Shown here piece by piece: positions 51,201-61,900 of a stretch of DNA of 64,000 nt. The notes under the pieces are model-generated. The model was not told the DNA's origin. It saw only the letters and a list, made by a program, of their open reading frames with translations, and ran no database searches. This DNA comes from Euglena gracilis. Taxonomy: Eukaryota > Euglenida > Euglenophyceae > Euglenales. A program made the translations under genes and the position numbers. The stretch lies in the NCBI GenBank assembly GCA_039621445.1, contig CP154954.1, forward strand, positions 35,821,703 to 35,885,702, read 5' to 3'. Positions within the stretch are counted from its first letter, which is position 1. Every line of letters starts with the position of its first letter.

Positions 51201-51767
51201 ACCCGCCTGCCCGCCCACCAACCCTTCGCTTCTCGGGGCACCAGGAGTAAAATATATATGGCAGCCTCCAACTATACGACCCGTGGGTCCTTTAGTTGGA
51301 CCGGGGGGGGGGGGTCGTGTGGTGGGACCTAGGTCCAACCTTCGAAGAAAGTCGGGGTTATGGATTGGGATAGGGTTGGGGTTATGGCTGGCGGGCCGCA
51401 GGGCTCCAATTTTTGGGAAGTTAGGGGCGCCTTTCGGAAGCATTTGGGCCGAATTTGGACCCAATTTGGACATTTTCAGGCAAACATGCGTTTTCGAAAG
51501 TCTTCCCAGATGGGGACCTAACTTCCGGCCTAACTTGGTCCCTAAAATTTGCCAAATTTCGGCGCGCCAATCCTAACCCTAACCTTATTCCTAAAACTAA
51601 GTGGGAACCCTCCCCGAATCCGCCGATGGTTGCCCAGAATCTGCGCGTTATCCCGGCGCCGTGGGTATATGTATATGTATATGTATATGTATGTATATAT
51701 ATATATATATATGTATATGTGTGTGTATATATATGTATACATATGTATATATATGCATATGTGTGTG

Positions 51768-51804
<37 letters not shown>

Positions 51805-52851
51805 ATACATGGCAGCTCCCCGCTATATGGCCCCCCAGGGGGGGCATATAGTGGGGAGTAGGGGTCAAGATAATTTTTTTGCGTTAATGATGGAATAGGG
51901 TTAGGTGCGCGAGTTAGGCGTTAGGCTTTAAGACGGGCTAACCCTAAGCCTAAGTCGCGCACCTAAACCCTATTCTAAACCCCGTTATTGAAGGTATAGG
52001 GTAAGGTGCGCACATGCTAATTTGCGCTAATTGGCTATGTTGCGCTAATCGGCTATGTTGCGCAACATAGCCGATTAGCGCAACATAGCCAATTAGCGCA
52101 AATTAGCATGTGCGCACCTAACCCTATACCTTCCATTAAGGGGGTGCCCAACCCGGTGTCAAGCTTAGTCCCCCGGGGGGGTACTTAACTTAACACTTGC
52201 CATATATATAAGTGTGTGTATACATATATACATATATATAATGTATATAATATACATACACGCATGCATATGTATATATCTGATCCCGAGACAGCCAAAA
52301 CCAAAAAAAAGTTCTTCAACAGCTTTAATTTTTTTGTCCCTGTTTGATCCAGGCATTCTTTGGGGGGTGCATTTTCGGGCCTCCAGTACCGTCTGTACCA
52401 TGGCTGGCCGCCACCCCCCCCCCAAGAGTCTGTTGGAAAACCACAACACAGCGTCCAAACCCCGCGACGGCATGGGGGTGGTGGGGCAAATCCGTCCCCA
52501 GCCGGCGGTATCCTGGGTCCACAACGCCGGGGTCCTCAGGGGCTGCATGGGGGAGGACGACAGCTTCCAGGGAGGTGCGGAATACGACCCGCTCTCCTTC
52601 CTGCTGGAGCGACACGGCCATCCCAGAGATCTGGGCTGCGGGCAGGTGGCCAGCCTCCCAGGAAATGCCTTCGTTGCCATGGTCCGGCATGTGCACGTGT
52701 GTGCGCGTGTGTGTGTGTGTGTGTGCGTTGTGTGTTGTGTGTGTGTGTGCGTGCGTGCGTGCATGTGTGCATGTGTGCGCGTGCGCGTGTGCGTGCACGT
52801 GCGCGTGTGCATGCGCGTGTGCGTGTGTACGTGCATGCGTGTGTGCGTGTG

Positions 52852-52883
<32 letters not shown>

Positions 52884-52892
52884 TGTGCGTGC

Positions 52893-52931
<39 letters not shown>

Positions 52932-55900
52932 AGAATCAAACCTCCTCATGTAAAAAGGGTCAGAATTATGGACATAAAATAAGGCACCACAAGTATTGCG
53001 TGGGTTTGAGAAAATATGTTTGACAAATGTTAAGTATTTCAACAGTTTAGACAGGACACTTTAGATACAATAAATTTGTAGGATGGCATCCTTTCTAGTA
53101 TTGTTTCCCATTCTCTCATGTAAAAGTTCTTCTCCATTTGGATCCTGGCCAGTCATATGCAACCCAGTGACAGCGTCTGAAGAAGAAAATTAATCAGAAG
53201 AGGAATCCACCGAACCCAGCCAGGGCCCCCTGACTGCCATAAACATGTGTCGCAGACCGAGGTTCTCCAGCACGGTGCTTTCAGATTCCACTGGTGGCCC
53301 GTGGAGCACCTGGTTGATGAACTCCTCCGTGCCAGCGACCCCCTCCCCAGGAAACGGTACACATAAATTAAACATGCAGTGAGTGTGTGCAGGCGAAAAT
53401 GTTTCAAAAATGTTCGCTCAAGTTTCAAAAATGTTTCAAAAAATGTTGCAAACATGTTTCAAAAATTATTGAAAATGTTTCAAAAAATCTTTCAAAAATG
53501 TTTCAAAAATACTCAAAAAATGTTTAAAAATGTTTAAAAAAAGTTAGATAAATATCATGTGATGACGCGGCGACAACGGCACCGCTGATTTCAATGATGG
53601 TGAGCAGGAAGATCGTCCACGGCACCGGTCCTCAGCCTCCCGAAAGGGAAGCGCTGCTCGGTGAGCTTTGGTTCCTCGGCCCGAACGCGGTTGGTGACCT
53701 CGAACACCACCCGGAAGCGATTGCCGGTGGCCTCGTCCAGGTTTTGGAGGGAAATTGCGAGGGTGGTGGGGGACGTGCCAGCTGCAGGCAACCCCCGTGG
53801 CTTGGCAGAACTGCGGTCGCGCCGTGCGCATACTGTCCTCCTCCCCCACGGAACCTTAAACCAGGGAGGGAGGCAACAAGGCCCTTGATGAAGTTGATTA
53901 AGAGATTCAGAGAGGGTGGGGGGCAAAGTCCTGCAGATTGACGCATCCGGAATTCCGGATGGATGCAGATCGACCCAGCCAGATGCATCGGATAATTACG
54001 CCGTGCACATTTCCTCCTTTTCTTCAATGAATCCCACGAAGTTTCGTGAAGGGTTTTGCAAAACGATCTACTGCGACGGTTGACCGCAATGCCACAATGT
54101 GCGAAACCACATATCTCCAAACCACAAAAAAAATCAATTGATTCCAGCAAGGAAAAACATCAAAGAAATGTCTTTATTTTCCTTCACTGCGGAGTTGATT
54201 GGTCAAATGGGGGCTGGATAGATCAGGTGGGTTCATGAATGGGGAGGGGGAGTTCTGGGAAGGAGGTTCGTTGCTGCAAAATGATTTCCATGTGGAGAAT
54301 TGGAACAAGCTGGTGCCATAGAGGAACGCCTTCCACCATCACTGGTGGGGATATTTAGCCAGAACAATTGTCGGCAGAAAAAAAATCTTACAGGAAAAAA
54401 ATTGGACAAATTTTCGTCCAGAACTTTTCCCACGGCATTTTCTCTCATTCCAGCCCCCCCCCCCCCGGTATCGTACCATGCAGCGGGGCCGGGGGCGGTC
54501 CTGGCCGTCGCCGTGGCACAGCGCGTTGGTCACGGCATTGTCCAGCACGATCTCGCACGCCAGGGGGTCCAGCAGCGCCACCTCCGGGGCGATGTCGCAC
54601 GCCACAGCACCAGCGCCCCCCGGGGCCGGGGCGTGGGCCGCCACCGGGAAACCCCCCCAGCCCCCCCTCCCAGGGTTCCCAGGGTTCCCCCCGGGGGGAG
54701 ATATACTTTTCGGCGCCGAAGGAGTGGAAAATTTTATAAAAGGTTCTATTTTTAGCATTTTTGCAAATTTTTGGCCGTTTTCCAGCCATTTTCGGGGAAA
54801 AGTCGGTGGGTCTCCCCAGTCCCCCCTCCCTGGGTCCCCCGGGGGGGGGGGGGACCCCCGCCGCGGGCTGTCTGGCTGTCTGTACAGCAAGGCCTGCCCA
54901 GGTTATTTGACCCCCCACCCACCAGGGTAACCAGGATACCCCCGCCAGAGGGAGGGGATGGTCGCCCCCCCCCCGCCCACCTTGAATGGGTACCACGCCC
55001 GGGCTTCTTTTGTGATCAGATGCTCTCCTGGAACAGGTGGGAAAGGAAAACCCAGACACACCACGGCCAATGGGCATCCTGAAAACTGAAAAATTTTTGA
55101 ATTTTAATGAATTTAAACTGGCAAAAAATGGTGTTTTGAGGGTTGGGGGGGTGCTTCTACCTCCATGTTTTTGCTGAAAAATTCCAACCCAGCTGAACTT
55201 GATGGTTTTTTTGAATGCGTGTGATTTTGTGGATTCCTACACAGCCCTGCCCCGCCCCCTCCGGAGACGCCTGTGGTGGGCGTCGGTTTCGCTGTCAGTT
55301 CCACGTGCTGGGGCCAAACTGCCAGCCAAAATGGGAACCGAAGCAAGCCCTGGGCGAGGGGAGGGGGCGACCCCCCCCCTTGCGCATTGCTCTTTTCCCG
55401 CTGGCGCCATTTTCCTGGTCAAATTCCTTCGGCGCCTTCGGTTCCACAGGAGCTTCCCCCGCTGCGAAATGCCACAGTCGGTGGAGGGGGGGGTCCCCAG
55501 GCATTCCCATACAAAGACGGCCCTGTGGCTATGTTGGCCTGGGACAAACCCAGCTCAGGAGCCGGGGCATACACCGGGGGACCACAAAACTTTCTCGTCA
55601 ACATCACATTCACATTAACGTTCACATTCTTCACGTTCACATTCCCATCACGAAACCCTGCGGCGGTCCCACTCGGCCCGGGTGGCTCTGGCCATTGCGG
55701 CCCTGCACCACATCTGCGCCAAAGGTCTGCAGATCAGTGGCGACGGCAGAGCCCGCCGGGGTGGCCCGCCCCAGCCCAGCCCCCTCATTCTTCTGCAGAA
55801 AAAAAAAATGAACGCCGGCCGAATGAATGCAGGGGGGGGGGACAGGAAGCGGAGGAGACGAAGGCTTTGAGGGTGTGAGGGATCGATTTTGATTGCATTT

Positions 55901-58900
55901 TCATTTGGGAGCACATGTTCTTGTGCAGGGAATCCTGGAATTTCCTTTGATTTAGAGACAGGTCGTGCCCCGAGTTATCGTCCACAGCACATAGCCGACA
56001 CTCAGCACATAGCCGACAAACGGATGGCTGGAAAAACTTTCAAGGGTTTCTTCCCGATTTGGCAGGGTTTTGGGTTGGTGGGTCAGTCCCCCCCCCCCCG
56101 GTGGTTGATCCTTGTGAAATAGTGGGTGGGTTTGGGCTTGGAAAACAGTCCCCAGGTGTCACTATGTGGCCCCATGGGAGTAAATTTTTTGGGGGTAAGC
56201 AGGTGGCTCTCCAGTCTCTTTCGGCGTCAAATTTCCGGCGAAATTCATGTGACCCCCGCCCACCACAGGATAGAGGGGCGGTCCAACTGTCCTAACCCAC
56301 CCACCCACCCGGGGGGGGGGGGGGTTACGCAGGTGTTAAACGGACCTATGGTTTCCACCTGGAAGTCAGCGAGTACAATCCTTGTAATGGATTTTTCAAC
56401 ATGACAATTCAGTCGGTGCAGTCTGTAGTGACTGATGAACACAGGATGGCAAAGGCCCATGGTGAGAGGGCACCTTGGACCGTGCACCATACCTCTCCAC
56501 AGTTTGGATGCTCCGGCGGAGCCCATGATGCATTAAGAACCTTCAATTTCATTTTGTCACAAAGTGTGCCCATGTGGAGAGGGAACACAATGTGAAAATC
56601 CAGGAAAAAAAATGGAAAAAGTGCGCATGAAGGCAAAAAAAAGACAGAGGCGTCGTAACGGAAGCTTCTCCTTCGTCCGTTCCTTTCCCTTCACTGCCCA
56701 CACATTCAGACCATCGCAGGCAGACACAAACAAAACTGTGCAGGACCCTTCAGGACCGCCAATCGCACCGGCCAGATGCCTGTGCGCCTTCCCCCGACGC
56801 ACCCTGGGGGACCAGCGTTGGGGTGTGTAGCTCCCGGACGTCATCCGCAGGATGGCCTCCCGGCGGCGGCACCAGCTCATGCCCCGCTGCAGGCACTACT
56901 GCCAGGCGGAATTTGACCAACCCCCCCCCCCCCCCGGGGGGTGGGGTCGGCCTCGCCTTAAGCTTCAGCCTGATTGGCGTGCCTGCTGCAGCTGCCCCAG
57001 GTCCGCCCCCGCACGGCGGGAGGCCCAGCCCACAGCCCCGCCTGCCCCTCCGGCGGCTCGGCCGGGGGCGACCCCACCCCCGGGCCGAGCGTTGCGCTCA
57101 GGGGTTATTTTTTCTAAGACCGGGGGGGTCACGGGGGACCCACCCACTTTTCCCCGAAAGTGGCAAAAAAAAATCGCAACCTTTTTCAAAAATTTTCGGC
57201 GCCTTCGGCGTCGAAAAGTATATCACACCCCCCTCCCTGGTTCCCGGGGGTCCAAGGCAAAAAAAAACCCTGGTTGCGCTCGCCTGCCCTTGGTCCCTCC
57301 ACGAGGCGGGGGGGGGAGGCAACTTTTGGAGCGGATTCCGCGGGGCTGGGGAGGAAGGCTGGCGTTGCCCTGTCATTCTCTTGCTTTCTTTTGGTCGCAA
57401 AAGGCAACAGAGTTCCCTCGGGGATTTTGGTAAAACTCTTCTTTCTCTCTTGAGAAAATTGCACTTCTTTATGTGAGCACCCATCAGCTTGAGCCGGCTT
57501 GCATGTCAACCCCCCCAAGAAATTGTTGCTGGACAAGTGCCAGGAACATACACTTCTTGTCGACTACCAGGGGGGAGGGAGGTCACTTTCAACATTCAAA
57601 CAACCAGTTGGTCGCTTACCAAAACCAGTCGAAACACTGCCTGTCGGTCATTTTGGCACTGAGACCAAAATGGCTCAACCTTAATTGATATTGGCCAAAA
57701 AAACCCAAAAAATCCGGCGGCTTCGGCGCAGGCTGGTCCACTTTCGGGCGGCGATCACTTTTGGCTCCGAACCCAGGGGTGGTCCGGAGCAAAAAACTAC
57801 TCAGTCGATCCAAAAAAAACCCAGTCTGTCACCCCCCGGGTATGCAATGGTGTGGTCAGGAACCCTGACAACCTCCCATGATGACAGCTGGACTGTTGCA
57901 AATTCCAGGGCCGGATCCAGTTCTCGAGTATGACAGCTTCTTGGGTGAGTTGATATGCAATGGCATCAAACTTGTGCAATGTATCTCTCGCCTTCAGCTA
58001 ATCACTTTCCTGCCTCCAGATTCCAGGTTTTGTCTTCTTAACCTTAGAACTACCTGAATAATTACTTTGCCTTACCTTAACTTGCCTCACCTTAAAATTT
58101 AGGATGGGTCCTCTTTATGGTGGGAATAGGGAAAAGCTCCCAAGGGGTGCTCATTCAAGGGAATGAGCCTGAGTTGGGTTGTCATCCTTGAAGACCCCCC
58201 CCTTGATCCCTCAAACTCCCCATGAGGCTTTGCCTCGCTGCTGTCCTGTGCGCGCACACTTCCGGGTGTACGTTTTGGCTGACGCCAGACAACTATGTGC
58301 CCCGCATTAAGCTCCCCCCCCCACTTATGCCCAACAACCAGTGATCTCTGTCCCCAGCCGGGTGGTGGTTGTTGGACACGTTTCAGCCAAAAAAAGTATC
58401 CTCCGATTGGGGGGGGGGGGTCGTTGGACATCGGGGGAGGGGGCAGTTATGGGAAATGCATGCTTTCCATACAGACTCCAAAGAACAAAACAAGGTCTCA
58501 TGGTACGATGGCACAGCGGGGCAGGAGGCTGGGGGTGGGGTGCCAGGAGGGGAGGGGGTTAGGCCCGTTGGTGTTTACAATTTCGACAAAAAGCTCGCAG
58601 CACCCGTAAATGAACTCTCTCCAGGCCTGTCTTGCTTTAAAAAGTTTTGATGCCCACACCTCATGTGACTATGTATCTGACTCATTGAGGGGGGGGGGTG
58701 CTCACAAAAAAGATCGTGCCTGGACAGTCATCCAAACGGGCCCTTCACGCTTCTGAAGGCAGGGCCTCGCCGGCTCTCAAAGAGGTAGATGCAGCGCCCA
58801 GGCGTCCGCCATAGCATTCTTCAGGATGGGCGGAGTGCGAAGCGTCGGGAGTGTTGGGGGGGCCGCCGATGGGGGGGGGGGGGCTGCCATGGAGAACTGG

Positions 58901-61900
58901 GCGGAAAAAGTCTGCTGTAGTTCCGCCCCCCCCCCCTAAACCCCCCGGCATTCCACAAACCAAGGCTTCTGACTCCCCCCCCACTCCGTCTGTGCTGCAA
59001 AAAAAAACAGGTCGCACTCACAGGGTGGCCCATCAGATGGTGATCGTAAACCATGACCTTCTCCGATAACCTTGCATACACCCGCAGGGGTCGAAAGTGA
59101 TTTTTCTCGACCCAGAACTGCACATGAAGCCTCGACTTTTTTAAAAACTGTAAGCGGTCTCCCCCAGGACGTCGTCAAATGACGTCCCACAACCAAGGGG
59201 TAGATTCAAAATGACATTCACCAAACTCAACGCACCAACGCATCAAAAGCCCCAAGCATAAACCTTTGTAAGTAAACCTTCGTCAGTTTGGGCTGACGCA
59301 AGAACTGATGTCCCAGGCACCGTCTTCATGCCCCAACCGATAGTTCTCGATATGACGCCTCTGTTTACAACATGACTTTGGTCAATGTCTGTGTTCCTAA
59401 ACACAAGATTTGGCACGTCAAAGCCTGCGTTCAGAAGCGCAGACTATGCCTGCTGAAGATGGGGATAGCTCAAAGATGGGGGGCCGGAAACCATGTGCAC
59501 CTTGTCCTCTTTGTGGTTGAGCATGGAATCTGCCTTCTCCGATGCCCGCTTCAACGCCTTCTCGCGCTGCATCTGATCGTGCAGGGACTGTGCCTCGATC
59601 ACAGAGCAGCACCAAACACACACACGCACGCACGCACACCCATATGCAGGCGTGCACACACTTATAAATCTGATGAAAGTGTGCTGCCGATGCAAATGCA
59701 TGCGATCCCCCATGTGCACACAGGAAAGAACCAGGGTGGCCCTGGTAGCGGGTCAGGGCGCTCTTCAAGACGAAGTCCGCCTGGAAGTGGCGGTGCTGCA
59801 GGACCAGCATGTAGAAGCTGGCGCAGATGGAGTGGCGGGAAGGGGTCCCCCGCGGCACGCATGTGGTGCGGACGAAAATGATGGGAAAAAATATTACCGA
59901 AAAGGCTCATGGGAAAATCAGATAATTTTCCCATGAGTTTTGTCGCCCATGATTTTTGCCCGGACTGGAGCCCTGGCCTGAACTTCCCGCCCCTGCTCCC
60001 CCCCCCCAGGTTGCTGGTTGAACTGGGGGGGGGGGGAGGTCCTCGTTTCCTGATGACAAGCACAGCACTTGGCTACCGTAGACCAAGTCAGACAAAAAAA
60101 TTCAAAACGGGGCTCAGTTCGGGCCAGCTGGGGCATCCACCAGGGTATTGCGTGAGAGGGGGGGAGGTGAGGGGAGGGGGGTGGTCCCGACCCCCCTCTC
60201 CCCGGGAGAGGGGGAGGGGTCGACCCTCAGGTGTAAATAATAAATAAATAAAAACGGCACAAAGGGCCGGAGATAATTTGAGGGGCTTCAAAAAATGCCC
60301 AAATTGTGTTTTCAGGTGATTTTTCTACCAAATTGATAAAAATAGATGATAAAATATAAGTCTGCTGGCGCGAGGAGCCAAGGAAAACAAATAATTTTTT
60401 TGGTTCCATGGGGGGTCTCCAGACCCCCCTCAGCTCTGGGGGGGGGTCCGACCCCCCCCGGGGTATTAAGTGAGTGGGGAGGAGGTGGTCTAGACCATTC
60501 GGTTACTGGCAGAAACTCCAGGGGAGGGCTTCTATTGTAAAACCCTTTGCATACATGGTGGCTATTTTTGGCTGTTTTCAGCTTTTTTTGGCTCCTTTTG
60601 GTTCTTTTTTGACCATTTCATCGCTTTTGGCCATTTTCATTGTTTCACTGTTGTCTACTGTCATTTTTGGTCCTTTCGGCAGGCTTGGAATTTTTCAGCC
60701 AATCCATAGGTAATTTTTTTGGACAAAAACTTGCACAATTTCAAACTGCTTTCAGAAATTTACACCAATTTTGGACTTTTTTTTTGGTAATTTTGCCCTT
60801 TTTTCCACCTTTTTCTCGTCACGTTTGGCACTTTCATTTCGAAAATTTATGGCGTGATAGGTGTAAGGTTGATGCTCATGAGTGAAGAGGGGAGGGTCGG
60901 AACCCCTGTCAAAACCAAGACTCACTTGGGGCCCTGGCGAACAGGATTTGTCTCCGGGACAGGTGAAAGGGATGGGTGCCCCCCCCACTTTCCTCGGATG
61001 CGGGTAGAAGACATTCAGAAAGTCGGGGTTCTGGACGCCACACCAGAACCAGGAGGCCCAGAAGGGCCTGATTCGATGGTCGTCCCCAAGCAAAAACTTG
61101 GGCCATACCCCGGGATGTGCGAAGAGACAACTTCAGCACACCACAACTGCAACGAAAAACACATACACCTCTGGGGTCAGGATTGCTCCGGAATGTGGGG
61201 GGTCCAGGACGTGTGAAACCCAATGCCTGACAGCGGACAACACAATCTCATTGAAGTGCCAGAAAACGACCCGACAAAACAAAAAAATTGCATAATCTTT
61301 GCTTTCCAAAATCATTGGGCTTTCGAAATTCTAATTTATGCATGATAAAAGGAAACAAAGGACGATTAAGCCAGAGCAAAGATGCAATAAATTCGTGAAC
61401 AAAAGCATGGAGAACGTTTGGGTGATGGACATGTGAAGGTTTTTGGACAGTCATCCAACCAACTTCCCCTAGTAAATAAGACCAAAAAAAAGCCCCCCCC
61501 CAAACAAGAGAAAGGGGGAAGTTCAAAAGACATACGCCCCCGAACATGCGAAAATGCCCCGAAAAATGGGTGGCTTTTGACATTTTCTTTATGTTTATCC
61601 ATTTTGAGGGGTTGAAATGAGCATGATTTGAGATTTTTTTTGCTCGTTGCCGAAATATGGTGCTTTTTGAACCTTCCTGAGGGAGGCGTTTATTCAGCCG
61701 AATTTTTTGGCAAAAAAATACAAAAAAGTGGACCCCAAAAAAATAAGATCCCCTTGGGGATTTTCAAAAAAAGGACCCAAAAGTTGACCCAAGGACTTAT
61801 TGGGGAAGGAGGGGTTACAATAATGGCAGCCAGAGAACTTCATTTGTACGTACTCCAAAGGATGCATGGCCAAGTGCCACGACAAGGATTCTGTCACCCC

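Noticed and set aside
51540-51910. Telomere-like AACCCTAACC and TAGGGTTAGG words
   Set aside because: Only a few scattered copies; no tandem telomeric run and no chromosome end.
52165-53042. ORFs of 160-270 codons rich in His-Thr, Cys-Val or Ala-Arg
   Set aside because: Mostly read-through of the GT/GTGC microsatellite. Only the short kinase blocks inside the region were kept.
54445-55077. 210-codon Gly/Pro/Arg-rich minus-strand ORF
   Set aside because: Translates G/C homopolymer modules; only the N-box segment in another frame has family similarity.
59601-59860. Alternative 133-codon minus-strand ORF across 59,662-60,063
   Set aside because: Proline/leucine-rich composition without motifs; the overlapping frame with [11 protein letters not shown] joins in phase with neighbouring kinase blocks.
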